Positions 23,972-34,582 are shown, counted from the first letter of the stretch. The stretch: DNA of 64,000 nucleotides from an uncultured Veillonellaceae bacterium (GCA_902785705.1 CACZZN010000009.1:1-64000); one strand, 5' to 3'. Numbers and translations: made by a program. The notes: a model not told the origin generated them from the sequence alone.

Positions 23972-25742
23972 ACGTGCAAGGGGAATCCTGCCTCCCTTTC
24001 TGGTGCTTGTCATCATCTTCACCATCCTTTATTCCCTGAATACCATGATGCCCCTCCATCGGGACGACTATGACTATTCCATGATCTGGGGAACCGGGCA
24101 GCTCATGACATCCTTCAGCGATATCTTCACTTCCCTTTTCCATCACTATATGGAGCATGGAGGACGCATGGTCAGCGTCTTCTGGCTGGATCTTTTCCTG
24201 CTGCTGGGGACAGGCTGGTTTGATGTCTTCAATGCGGCCATGTTCGCTTCCCTCGTCCTGCTCATATTCCTGCACGGCAGGCGGTCCCTTTCCCTGGATG
24301 GAAAAGCCGTCCTCCTTGCGGGAACCGGGCTCCTGACATGGCTCGGCCTGCCTCATTTCGGGGAAACAGCAATCTGGATGAGCGGCTCCACCGTTTATCT
24401 TTGGACTGCCGTACCTGCCTTTCTCTTTTTTCTTCCGTACAATCTCTACCTCGCCGGAAGGTGGAAGCATAACGGATGGTATATGGTGCCTGTCATGCTG
24501 GTCTTCGGCATCATGGCAGGATGCTCCGTCGAAAACCTCGGAGTGACCTCCTGCGTGCTGTCCGTCGGAATCCTTTACCTGTGCCATTGGAACCGTAAGC
24601 TGCGTCCCTGGATGGTCTCGGGCGCCTTGGGAACGATTGCCGGCTTTCTCGTGCTGCTTGCCGCTCCGGGCAACTATGTCCGCTATGATGACCAAAGCTC
24701 CCCCTTCCTGCAGCATATTGGGAATCAGTTCGCGGGAAACGGAGAAATGATCCTCTACATCCTGCCGGTGATACTGCTCCTGAACCTTTCCTATCGCATC
24801 CTGCAGACCCACCTTCTGAAACAGAGAGGCATCAGGCTCGCCCCTGTTAGAATGGAGGGATATCGGACGAAAATCCTTTTGCTTCTGCTGATCGTTCTCC
24901 TGGTCATTTCCTATTTCAACGGTTCCTTTGTCGCCAATGCGATCCGCGATGCATGTGTCTTTGCCGTGCTCTCTCCGATCGGGCTGACCGATGAAAAAAC
25001 CATATCGCATTTTGATAATGTCATGGCCGGTTTCGAGGAAATGGCCATCTACTGGCTGGCTGTTTTCCTGATTTTCTTTTCGGTTCGCCAGGCTCTCGGC
25101 TTTCACAAAGAAAACCGCATGCTCCTGAAGAAATCCGTTTCCTTCTCGGATCTCTTCTTTTTCTGTCCCTCGGTACGCTATGCATGCTTTCTCTTCTTCC
25201 TTGCCTTTTTCAACAATTTCGTGATGATTGCTGCCCCGACCTTCCCCGCTCGCGCCACCTTCAGTTCCGTCTGCATGATTCTCATGGGCTTCGTCGCGAT
25301 TTTCAGCTTGGACGAAATATCGTCCGCATGTTCCGGACAAGTATCCAAGCACGTCCTGCTGGCCGGAGCCCTGTGCCTTGGCGTCTACACCGTATCCGCT
25401 TCCGCCGTGATCCTGCACAGCGTGCAAAAAGCGGATGCGATACGGATCGAAATCATCCAAAAATCGGCCCGGATGAGCATCCGGGAAATCGAGATTCCTC
25501 CGCTGGAATTTACGAACCGCGCCCTCCGGCACGTCTACTACGAGGATTTCGATAACGGCGTCACCAAAGACGGACTCATCGAGCGGTACGGGCTGGACGA
25601 TATCATTGTCGATGAAGACGCAGACTTGGATATCCCCACGGCAGAAACCCAACGCCTCTACGAGCGAAAGGAAGCTCTGAAAGATAAGGAGGAACTGGAC
25701 GACCACGAAGATTACGATGCGGAATATCCGAGGGATTCATAA
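23964..25742 (+). CDS. Polytopic membrane protein, DUF6056-like (possible polyprenyl-linked glycosyltransferase)
   Basis: The 592-aa protein has a cytoplasmic start, a first membrane helix (FLVLVIIFTILYSL), then MPLHRDDYDYSMIWGTGQL with a D-D-Y motif in the first outside loop, HHYMEHGGRMVSVFW, and about ten further helices (FGETAIWMSGSTVYLWTAVP). The loop-1 acidic motif and helix pattern recall GT-C glycosyltransferases such as DUF6056 proteins. A charged tail of about 130 residues ends the protein. The eight-base overlap with the glycosyltransferase gene suggests it uses the lipid-linked sugar made by that enzyme. Family assignment is from pattern recall and is less sure than the membrane topology. 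Confidence 0.7.
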   Translation: MNERARGILPPFLVLVIIFTILYSLNTMMPLHRDDYDYSMIWGTGQLMTSFSDIFTSLFHHYMEHGGRMVSVFWLDLFLLLGTGWFDVFNAAMFASLVLLIFLHGRRSLSLDGKAVLLAGTGLLTWLGLPHFGETAIWMSGSTVYLWTAVPAFLFFLPYNLYLAGRWKHNGWYMVPVMLVFGIMAGCSVENLGVTSCVLSVGILYLCHWNRKLRPWMVSGALGTIAGFLVLLAAPGNYVRYDDQSSPFLQHIGNQFAGNGEMILYILPVILLLNLSYRILQTHLLKQRGIRLAPVRMEGYRTKILLLLLIVLLVISYFNGSFVANAIRDACVFAVLSPIGLTDEKTISHFDNVMAGFEEMAIYWLAVFLIFFSVRQALGFHKENRMLLKKSVSFSDLFFFCPSVRYACFLFFLAFFNNFVMIAAPTFPARATFSSVCMILMGFVAIFSLDEISSACSGQVSKHVLLAGALCLGVYTVSASAVILHSVQKADAIRIEIIQKSARMSIREIEIPPLEFTNRALRHVYYEDFDNGVTKDGLIERYGLDDIIVDEDADLDIPTAETQRLYERKEALKDKEELDDHEDYDAEYPRDS

Positions 25743-25765
25743 AGAAATCTTTTCCCCGTGACATC

Positions 25766-25811
25766 AAAAAATCTGCAGAGCTTGATTTCTCAAGTCCCTG
25801 CAGATTTTTTT
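25766..25811. terminator. Bidirectional terminator between the envelope operon and gyrB
   Basis: AAAAATCTGCAG and CTGCAGATTTTT form a long stem around a 20-base loop, with T-runs on both strands. It lies between convergent genes. Confidence 0.85.
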
Positions 25812-25813
25812 GA

Positions 25814-25912
25814 GGAAACACTGATTAAAGCGGTCGTCCAGATTGGCGTGGATTGCTTGTTCCTCCCAAGGAGACAAACCGCAGTCATAGTGGTGCTATG
25901 TCGAGGATTTGA
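25814..25912. repeat. MITE-like dispersed repeat, family B, single-ended copy
   Basis: It begins GGAAACACTGAT and contains a 49-bp block (about 25862-25910) identical to the reverse complement of a block in the full copy at 36855-37014. The block includes the hairpin CATAGTGGTGCTATG. Only one terminal repeat is present; the other end stops at the gyrB stop codon. Confidence 0.75.
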
Positions 25913-25914
25913 TT

Positions 25915-28273
<2,359 letters not shown>

Positions 28274-28278
28274 CAGCC

Positions 28279-29382
28279 TCACTTCCTTTTCACCTTTCCG
28301 GCATGCACATGATAAACGGCCCCCATGGACTGCTCCGGGAAATACGCGGCATCGGTTGCCGTAATCAAGGTCTGGATGTGCTCCTTCCGTATGAATTCCA
28401 GCATTTGCTTCCTGCGGACCGCATCCAACTCGCTCATGACATCATCCAGAAGCAGCACCGGATACTCACCCGTTTCCGAATGCAGGAATTCCAGCTCAGA
28501 CAGCTTGAGAGCCAAAGCCCCTGTGCGCTGCTGTCCTTGGGAGCCGAAGGTACGAAGATCCGCTCCGTTGACCGAGAGCCGCAGATCATCACGATGAGGC
28601 CCTATGCCGGTAGACCCGCGGAGGATGTCAAGCTCCTGCAGCTCCCCTATCTTTTCATTGTACCATGAAGTCAGGTCATTTGTCATGCTGTTTTCCCCAT
28701 GATGGAGTTCATAGCCGATGAAAAGATTCTCTGCATTGGCCGAGATGCGGCGCTGCATGAGATTTGCAAGCATGTTCAGCTTCTTTACGGCTTCCAGCCG
28801 CTTGGACACAATGCGAGCTGCGCTTTCCGCAAGCTGCCTGTCCCAAATCCCGAGCATCTCCCTTTTTGCCCTGTGCTCACGAATATTCTTCAGAAGGGCA
28901 TTGCGCTGTGTGACGATCTTGGTATAGGAAAGCAATTCCTGATAGTAGGAGGGGCTTGCCTGGGACAGTTCACTGTCAAGAAAACGTCTTCTATTCTGAG
29001 GGGAACCCTTGATCAGAAAAAGATCTTCCGGCGAGAAAAGCACGGTGTTCAGTTTCCCGATGAGTTCCTTGTGCGGGACAGGATGCCCGTTGATCAGAAT
29101 GCGGCGGCGTCTTTCTGCAGACAGCTCAAAGCCGAGCTTCTGCACGACCCCCAAACGCTCCAGCTGCAGGTCGATCCGTGCTTCTCTCTGCTCCCAGCGG
29201 ATCAGATCGTGATCTGCATGGGTACGATGGGAATGGCCCAGAGAGGCATAGAAGACCGCTTCCACGATATTGGTCTTGCCTTGCGCATTCGGTCCCAGAA
29301 AGATATTGACGGAATCCTCCAATGGAAGCTCAAGCTCTTCATAATTCCGGTAATTCCTGAGCTCCAGCTTGCGGATCAGCAT
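28279..29382 (-). CDS. recF: DNA replication and repair protein RecF
   Basis: The 367-aa SMC-like ATPase loads RecA at gaps. It has LELRNYRNYEELEL, Walker A LGPNAQGKTNIVEAVFYASL, the region GSPQNRRRFLDSELSQ, the ABC signature FGSQGQQRTGALALKLSEL and Walker B PVLLLDDVMSELDAVRR. Length is normal. It lies 37 bp after dnaN and overlaps or abuts remB, the standard Firmicutes order. Confidence 0.97.
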   Translation of the reverse strand: MLIRKLELRNYRNYEELELPLEDSVNIFLGPNAQGKTNIVEAVFYASLGHSHRTHADHDLIRWEQREARIDLQLERLGVVQKLGFELSAERRRRILINGHPVPHKELIGKLNTVLFSPEDLFLIKGSPQNRRRFLDSELSQASPSYYQELLSYTKIVTQRNALLKNIREHRAKREMLGIWDRQLAESAARIVSKRLEAVKKLNMLANLMQRRISANAENLFIGYELHHGENSMTNDLTSWYNEKIGELQELDILRGSTGIGPHRDDLRLSVNGADLRTFGSQGQQRTGALALKLSELEFLHSETGEYPVLLLDDVMSELDAVRRKQMLEFIRKEHIQTLITATDAAYFPEQSMGAVYHVHAGKVKRK

Positions 29383-29419
29383 CGGTCAAGCATCCCCCTA
29401 GAGAAAGAAGTAAACGTTA

Positions 29420-30532
29420 TCAATTTGCAGTACGGACAGGCGTCACAACGTAGATGAAGGTGGAATCGCTGCCTTCATGGATGGCTGCTGGCTGAAGCGG
29501 CTGGTTCAGCTCCATGCGGCATTCCTCTTCATCCAGATTCTTGAGGACATCGACGATGTACTGCGCGTTGAAGGCGATATTGACATCCGGCCCGGTAATC
29601 TCGGCTGCGACGGTATCCTCTGCATTTCCTATTTCCGGATTGTTGGATGAAATATGAAGCTTTTGGCCGCTGAATTCAAATCGGATGATATTATAGTCGT
29701 TGGCGCGCGAGATCAAAGCCACGCGGTCAACCGCCGCGATCAGTTCCGATGTATTCATCCGCGCCTCTGTAGCAAACGATTTCGGAATAATGTTCTGGTA
29801 ATCGGGGAACTGACCTTCGATGAGTCTGGACGTGATGTAGATATTATCGCATTCAAAGCTGATTTGGTTGTGGGAGCAGGTGACCCTTACATCCGTCGGG
29901 ATATCCGAGTTGATGATATGCATCAGTTCATTGAGCACTCTGGAAGGAATGATAATGCGGATATTTCCGATATTCTCATCAAATACGGCAGTCTTGACGG
30001 AGAGGCGATGGGTATTCGTGGCTGCCATGGTGATCAGCGTGTCGTTGATATCCATGTAGCAGCCCGTGAAGATAGGTCTGGATTCATCGGTTGCACAGGA
30101 AAAAACCGTTTTTTTGATCAGTTTTCTGAGGACATTGTCCTTGATTGTGAAGGATAGCTGATCCTCCAGATAACGTATGGTCGGAAATTCCGAGGCATTC
30201 ATGCTGAGAAGGGTGAAATTGGATGTATCGGACTGGATCTGCACGATATTTTCGTCCTTGCGGTAGGCAAAGGCAACGGTTTCCCCGGGAAGCCTGCGTA
30301 CCACTTCTTGGAGATAGCGCCCTGTGGCAACCAGCTGCCCCGGTTCTTCGACCTGAGCCGGGATTTTTGCAACGAGTCCCAGCTCATAATTGTTCGCTTG
30401 GAGTTCCAGGGTATTATTCTCAGCGCGAAGATAAATTCCGGACATGATGGGAGTTTGAGGTTTTGCTGCTACAGCCTTGGAAACGATTTGAAGGGCTTCG
30501 ACAAGTTCCCTTTTGTTGCAGGAAAGTTTCAA
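29420..30532 (-). CDS. dnaN: DNA polymerase III sliding clamp (beta subunit)
   Basis: The 370-aa protein has the three-domain clamp layout. It opens MKLSCNKRELVEALQIVSKAV, with KPQTPIMSGIYLRAENNTLEL, VATGRYLQEVVRRLPGE in domain 1, RPIFTGCYMDINDTLITMAATNTHRL in domain 2 and the C-terminal ending FIYVVTPVRTAN. The start codon is TTG, preceded by AAGAAGG, which could lower expression. It lies between recF and the dnaA gene, separated from dnaA by 326 bp that hold a repeat and one half of the origin. Confidence 0.97.
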   Translation of the reverse strand: MKLSCNKRELVEALQIVSKAVAAKPQTPIMSGIYLRAENNTLELQANNYELGLVAKIPAQVEEPGQLVATGRYLQEVVRRLPGETVAFAYRKDENIVQIQSDTSNFTLLSMNASEFPTIRYLEDQLSFTIKDNVLRKLIKKTVFSCATDESRPIFTGCYMDINDTLITMAATNTHRLSVKTAVFDENIGNIRIIIPSRVLNELMHIINSDIPTDVRVTCSHNQISFECDNIYITSRLIEGQFPDYQNIIPKSFATEARMNTSELIAAVDRVALISRANDYNIIRFEFSGQKLHISSNNPEIGNAEDTVAAEITGPDVNIAFNAQYIVDVLKNLDEEECRMELNQPLQPAAIHEGSDSTFIYVVTPVRTAN

Positions 30533-30555
30533 TTTGGAGCCTTCTTTCTATTTGT

Positions 30556-30632
30556 TATGAAATCTCAGCGAGCACAAGTCGCGACACGGAATTAGTCTCT
30601 TTAGGGATGCGAAACACCGTTTCGTATAGAAT
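30556..30632. repeat. Dispersed repeat, family C, copy 1
   Basis: It begins TATGAAATCTCAGCGAGCA and ends near GAAACACCGTTTCGTA. Both ends match the copy at 51161-51250, while the middle differs. It contains the short hairpin GAAAC/GTTTC. It lies between the dnaN start and the DnaA boxes. Confidence 0.4.
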
Positions 30633-30734
30633 TTTTATGGCTGATAAAAATATAATATAAATAGCCGTCGTAGTAGTAGGGGCTGTGGAAATGTGGAAAA
30701 GGGGCATTTTGCTATGGTATGTCTGCATCTTTGG

Positions 30735-30812
30735 GGTGGATAAGCCTGTGAACACACAGGTGCAGATTATCCACATTATCCACTGATTTTGCGAGGAACC
30801 GGCTTATCCACA
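30735..30812. promoter_or_regulatory. DnaA-box cluster between dnaN and dnaA (part of oriC)
   Basis: DnaA boxes are seen as TTATCCACA (30767-30775), TTATCCACT (30776-30784, directly adjacent), TTATCCACA (30804-30812) and, on the minus strand, TTATCCACC (30743-30735). Two looser TGTGGAAA sites lie at about 30684-30699. The intergenic stretch 30533-30858 otherwise holds family C repeat copy 1 and the AT-rich run near 30640-30665 (ATAAAAATATAATATAAATA), a plausible unwinding region. Confidence 0.75.
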
Positions 30813-30858
30813 TTTCATCGACAAGCTGCTCAACATGTTATGCACAGCGTTATGCAGT

Positions 30859-32391
30859 TCAGTGACTCTGGATGCGGCTGACGAGTTCTTGCAGGATTGA
30901 TGAGAGCTTGGCATCCGTTTCTTTTTCCTTCTTGATTTTGTCATAGGCGTGGATGACGGTCGTATGATCGCGTCCCCCAAAGAAGTTGCCGATTTGGGGC
31001 AGCGAGGTATCCGTGAGCTCGCGGCAGAGGAACATGGCGATCTGACGGGGATAGGCAATCTCTCGCGTTCGCTTTTTGGTGTGAAGATCTTCCACACGCA
31101 GCTGGAAGTAATCGGCGACGATGTTTTCAATGAATTCGATGGTGATCTCACGCTTCTTGTTGTTTGCAAACAGGTTTTTCAAGGTTTCTTCCGCGATTGC
31201 TACGGTAATCGGCTGATGCATGAGCGAAGCGTATGCTACGACACGGGTGAGAGCGCCTTCCAGCTCGCGGATATTGCTTACGATGGAACTTGCGATGCTG
31301 ACCATGACTTCATTCGGCACGTTCAGCCGGTCAAGCTGCGCTTTCTTTTTCAGAATGGCGATGCGCGTCTCAAAATCAGGCGTCTGCACTTCCGTGACGA
31401 GGCCTCCCTCGAAGCGGGAAATCAGGCGTTCCTCGATCTGCTTTACTTCGTGCGGCGGGCGGTCACTGGAAAGAATGATGGCGCGTCCGGAATCGTGCAG
31501 CGTGTTGAATGTGTGGAAGAATTCCTCCTGTGTTCCGGCCTTTCCGGACAGGAACTGGACATCGTCCACCAGCAGGACGTCAATGGTGCGGTACTTTTGG
31601 CGGAAGAATTCCACATTGCCGTCGCGTATCCCGTTGATCAGCTCATTGGTGAATTTTTCACTGGATACGTAGAGCACGCGCTTGTCGGGATTCTTTTGCA
31701 GGATCTGATGGGCAATCGCGTGCATCAGATGCGTCTTGCCAAGCCCCACGCCTCCGTACATAAAAAAAGGATTGTAGACCCTTCCCGGGCTGTCCGCGAC
31801 GGCCAATGCAGCGGCATGCGCGAACTGGTTGGAATTTCCTGTCACGAAGGTATCGAAGGTATATTTAGGGTTCAGGGAGGATGCATCCCCCGGCGCGATT
31901 TGTTCCGATGGCTCATGAATCGATTGCACATGGGATATCTCATCCGGCGTGATGCGGAATTCCTCGGAAGCGATATTGTCCATGGCAGAGGGGAGATTTT
32001 CCTGCAGGCCGTTGGCATTGTCCAGCAACGTGGTCTGCATGGGGATGTCCTCGGAAATGGCGTGTTTGGATTTCTGGCGTTCGCGTTTCCCATGCGCCGG
32101 CATCGGCGGGAAGGAGGCTTCCTTCTGCGGTTTGTTCAGATTCTTCATTTCGATGGTGCAATGTTCGCCCATTGCATCGTAAACAGCTTCTTCCAATGCT
32201 GTGATGTAGCGTTCCTTGATCCAGTTGCACGAGAAATCGTTCGGGGCACCCAGTACGAGCAGATTGCCGTTCCACGAAATCGGCTCCACGGGCTGCAGCC
32301 ATTTTCTATACGCCACTTCTGTAATCTTTCCATGCGCTTGGGCAGTATGCAGAACTTGTTCCCAAACAGCTTGAAGATGAGATTGTTCCAT
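30859..32391 (-). CDS. dnaA: Chromosomal replication initiator DnaA
   Basis: The protein (510 aa) has domain I (LQAVWEQVLHTAQAHGKITEVAYRKWLQ), a long polar domain II (residues 80-165), the AAA+ domain III (YTFDTFVTGNSNQFAHAAALAV, Walker A MYGGVGLGKTHLMHAI, Walker B DVLLVDDVQFLSGK, sensor region ILSSDRPPHEV) and the DNA-binding domain IV (ADYFQLRVEDL, FFGGRDHTTVIHAYDKI). The ATG at 32391 follows AAAGGAA at a good distance; the frame is open to 32424. Domain II is longer than in Bacillus. DnaA boxes occur on both sides of the gene, as in a bipartite origin. Confidence 0.98.
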   Translation of the reverse strand: MEQSHLQAVWEQVLHTAQAHGKITEVAYRKWLQPVEPISWNGNLLVLGAPNDFSCNWIKERYITALEEAVYDAMGEHCTIEMKNLNKPQKEASFPPMPAHGKRERQKSKHAISEDIPMQTTLLDNANGLQENLPSAMDNIASEEFRITPDEISHVQSIHEPSEQIAPGDASSLNPKYTFDTFVTGNSNQFAHAAALAVADSPGRVYNPFFMYGGVGLGKTHLMHAIAHQILQKNPDKRVLYVSSEKFTNELINGIRDGNVEFFRQKYRTIDVLLVDDVQFLSGKAGTQEEFFHTFNTLHDSGRAIILSSDRPPHEVKQIEERLISRFEGGLVTEVQTPDFETRIAILKKKAQLDRLNVPNEVMVSIASSIVSNIRELEGALTRVVAYASLMHQPITVAIAEETLKNLFANNKKREITIEFIENIVADYFQLRVEDLHTKKRTREIAYPRQIAMFLCRELTDTSLPQIGNFFGGRDHTTVIHAYDKIKKEKETDAKLSSILQELVSRIQSH

Positions 32392-32492
32392 GAGAAAATT
32401 CCTTTCTTCGTCACAGGAAGTCAACCGGACTTCCCTCTCCGTGCCATCGCATGAGGCAGGAAAAGAAATATAGGAGAAAGATGCAAAGCAAA

Positions 32493-32583
32493 TTATCCAC
32501 AGATTTATCCACGGTTGTGGAAAAACCTGAAAGCATAAGAGTCAACAGCAATATCTTATCAAAATCGCAACAAGTTATCAACA
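32493..32583. promoter_or_regulatory. DnaA-box cluster upstream of dnaA (part of oriC)
   Basis: Boxes read TTATCCACA (32493-32501), TTATCCACG (32505-32513), TTATCAAAA (32556-32564) and TTATCAACA (32575-32583); TTGTGGAAA at 32515-32523 is a looser reverse site. The region is AT-rich. Such boxes also usually autoregulate dnaA. In the whole 32392-32912 gap the other contents are repeat copy 32639-32798 and the rpmH promoter. Confidence 0.75.
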
Positions 32584-32638
32584 ATTTTTCGCAGTCAAAG
32601 CTTTTGCGGGAGACGCCTTTTTTTCATGGCATGGGCTA

Positions 32639-32798
32639 AGGAACTGTCGAAAAATAATTTAGCCATTTTGCTTGCCCAAATTCCGTCTGTCTGCGTCAGC
32701 GAAAACTTGACGTAGCTCTGCTACGACTGCGTTTTCGCTTCCTTGTCAGACAAAATTTGTTCTGCGCCATATGACTAACTTATTTTCCTCCAGTTCCT
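32639..32798. repeat. MITE-like dispersed repeat, family A, complete copy
   Basis: The ends are AGGAACTG and CAGTTCCT, and the inverted similarity extends for about 26 bases with a few mismatches (AAAATAATTTAG on the left against AAAATAAGTTAG from the right). The centre has the hairpin CGTAGCTCTGCTACG. The 160-bp element has no coding capacity and sits between the oriC box cluster and the rpmH promoter. Confidence 0.75.
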
Positions 32799-32805
32799 AA
32801 ACATC

Positions 32806-32834
32806 TTGACATGCTTAAGTTGACAGGATATAAT
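32806..32834 (+). promoter_or_regulatory. Consensus sigma-70-type promoter of rpmH
   Basis: TTGACA (32806-32811), a 17-bp spacer and TATAAT (32829-32834) match the consensus perfectly, as expected for a ribosomal protein gene. The -35 box starts only 8 bp after the end of the dispersed repeat. Confidence 0.85.
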
Positions 32835-32912
32835 CTGAAATGGTGTGGTCTTTGAGAGAGTGCTTTGGCAGCCTCAAAGCCGATGGAATGGAAAACAGGA
32901 GGTGCATATCGA

Positions 32913-33047
32913 GTGAAGCAGACATATCAGCCAAACAACCATTGGAGGAAAAAGACACATGGCTTCCGTGAGCGCATGAAGACAAAGGGCGGCCGTCTCG
33001 TCATCAAAAGAAGGCGCCAGCGTGGCAGAAAGAAGCTTACTGCATAA
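32913..33047 (+). CDS. rpmH: 50S ribosomal protein L34
   Basis: The 44-aa protein reads [18 protein letters not shown] at the start, then [20 protein letters not shown], the complete L34. The start is the GTG at 32913, with GGAGGTG seven bases before it; an in-frame TTG at 32865 only lengthens it artificially. The stop codon TAA at 33045-33047 touches the terminal repeat of the dispersed element that follows directly. Location beside dnaA, divergently transcribed, is classical. Confidence 0.97.
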   Translation: MKQTYQPNNHWRKKTHGFRERMKTKGGRLVIKRRRQRGRKKLTA

Positions 33048-33194
33048 GGAACTGTCGAAAAATAACTTAGCCGTTTGGCTTGCCCAAATCCCGCCTGACT
33101 GCGTCAGCGAAAACTTGACGTAGCTCTGCCCTAAAGGACTAGCTGCGCGTCGCTACGACTGCGTTTCCGCTTAACTTATTTTCCTCCAGTTCCT
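33047..33194. repeat. MITE-like dispersed repeat, family A, with insertion in the hairpin
   Basis: The ends are AGGAACTG (from 33047) and CAGTTCCT (to 33194), and it is closely related to the 32639 copy, only 250 bp away. The central hairpin CGTAGCTCTG...CTACG is split by about 24 extra bases (CCCTAAAGGACTAGCTGCGC and more). The left end coincides with the last base of the rpmH stop codon, and the copy lies between rpmH and its terminator. Confidence 0.75.
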
Positions 33195-33205
33195 AGGAAA
33201 CTGCA

Positions 33206-33227
33206 GGTCACTCCGGTGGCCTTTTTT
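33206..33227 (+). terminator. Terminator after rpmH
   Basis: GGTCAC, loop TCCG, GTGGCC, followed by six T residues. The stem is 6 bp with one wobble pair. Confidence 0.65.
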
Positions 33228-33286
33228 CCGTTTTATATCGGAAGTTTTTGTTCATTGTGTCAATTCTTGAAAATTGAGGGATTGGA

Positions 33287-33658
33287 ATGTATCGGTTGCC
33301 AAAGGGGCGGATCTTGAGCGATAAGGCGCAGTTCCAGCGGGTATATCACGCGGGACGCTCCTATGCGAACCGCTTTTTGGTGCTGTATGTCCTCCGTTCG
33401 GGGGAGCTGGACGGGAAGACGGGCTTTGCGGCAGGAAAAAAGCTTGGCAATGCGGTGGTCAGGAACCGTGTCAAGCGTATCCTGAGGGAAAGCTATCGTC
33501 TTCATCAGGGAAAGCTCTGCTCCGGCTTCGCGCTTCTGCTGGTAGGCAGAAAGGCGCTTACCGATGCCGGGTGCGGTGAAGCGCAGAGGGCGTTCCTGCA
33601 GCTCTGCGGACGGGCCGGGATTCTGAAAGAGGAACCAGTGCAGGAGGAAGGGAAATGA
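33287..33658 (+). CDS. rnpA: Ribonuclease P protein component
   Basis: The 123-aa basic protein has the RnpA signature [26 protein letters not shown], preceded by the N-terminal strand region [25 protein letters not shown]. It binds the RNase P RNA for tRNA 5' processing. GAGGGA precedes the ATG. Its stop overlaps the yidD start by four bases (ATGA), so the two are coupled. Confidence 0.97.
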   Translation: MYRLPKGRILSDKAQFQRVYHAGRSYANRFLVLYVLRSGELDGKTGFAAGKKLGNAVVRNRVKRILRESYRLHQGKLCSGFALLLVGRKALTDAGCGEAQRAFLQLCGRAGILKEEPVQEEGK

Positions 33659-33867
33659 AGCGCCTGCTGATCCTTGCGATCCGGTTTTATCGGGGATATC
33701 TTTCTCCCCTGAAGCCGCCTTCCTGCCGTTTTATCCCTACCTGTTCCGAATACGCTTTGCTTGCGATTGAAAAATACGGGGCTTGCCGCGGCGGATGGCT
33801 TGCGATGAAACGCATCCTGCGCTGTCATCCCTTTCACAGGGGAGATCGGTACGATCCCGTGCCATAG
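33655..33867 (+). CDS. yidD: Membrane protein insertion efficiency factor YidD
   Basis: The 70-aa protein has the YidD motif: [58 protein letters not shown]. The three conserved cysteines are present. It associates with the inner membrane and assists YidC. It sits between rnpA and yidC as usual. Confidence 0.95.
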   Translation: MKRLLILAIRFYRGYLSPLKPPSCRFIPTCSEYALLAIEKYGACRGGWLAMKRILRCHPFHRGDRYDPVP

Positions 33868-33903
33868 ATCGGGTTTTTCTTATTTACCTTAGGATGTGAT
33901 GTT

Positions 33904-34581
33904 TTGGAAATGGGTTTCTTTGGGACGCTGTTTGCTCCCATCGAGGGTTTCCTGCATTTTGTGCTGGAAATGCTCTATTCGCTGACGGAAGCGGTTGGAT
34001 TCGGCAGCTACGGCGTTGCCATCATTCTTCTGACGATCGTCATCAAGATGCTGCTCTATCCTTTGACGGTGAAGCAGGTCAAGTCCATGCGGGCGATGCA
34101 GGAACTGCAGCCGCAGATGAAGAAGATACAGGAGAAATACAAGGACAAGCCGCAGGAAATGCAGATGAAAATAGCGAATCTGTACAAGGACGCGGGCGTG
34201 AATCCACTGGCCGGATGTCTGCCGCTCCTCATACAAATGCCGATTCTCATGGGCATGTACTATGCGTTGTATAATTTCGACTACGGCGAGGTGGCGCCGA
34301 CGTTTCTGTGGCTGCCGAGCCTTTCCGAGCCGGATCCGATTTATGTCCTGCCGGTGCTCTCGGCGCTCACGACGTTTTTGCAGCAGAAGATGACGACGAC
34401 GGAAATGACGCAGCAGATGAAGATTATGATGACCATCATGCCTGTTTTCATCGGCTGGATCAGCTTGCAATTCCCGTCCGGACTGGTGCTGTACTGGGTG
34501 ACGATGAACATCGTGCAGATCGTGCAGCAGTGGTGGATGTATCGCGGCGACGAACCGAAAGGAAAAAAGGAGGCTGCCTGA
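33904..34581 (+). CDS. yidC: YidC/Oxa1-family membrane protein insertase
   Basis: The 225-aa protein is the short type without a large periplasmic domain or lipoprotein signal. It has the Oxa1 core: SYGVAIILLTIVIKMLLYPLTVKQ with the conserved arginine-type groove helix replaced by lysine (IVIKML), the coiled-coil region MQELQPQMKKIQEKYKD, then NPLAGCLPLLIQMPILMGMYYAL and the C-terminal pair LPVLSALTTFLQQ and GLVLYWVTMNIVQIVQQWW. The start is TTG at 33904 or ATG at 33910. It precedes jag by one base. Confidence 0.93.
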   Translation: MEMGFFGTLFAPIEGFLHFVLEMLYSLTEAVGFGSYGVAIILLTIVIKMLLYPLTVKQVKSMRAMQELQPQMKKIQEKYKDKPQEMQMKIANLYKDAGVNPLAGCLPLLIQMPILMGMYYALYNFDYGEVAPTFLWLPSLSEPDPIYVLPVLSALTTFLQQKMTTTEMTQQMKIMMTIMPVFIGWISLQFPSGLVLYWVTMNIVQIVQQWWMYRGDEPKGKKEAA

Positions 34582-34582
34582 T

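Noticed and set aside
23910-25706. 598-codon minus-strand frame
   Set aside because: Shadow of the large membrane protein gene; its Gln/Gly/His-rich composition resembles no known family.
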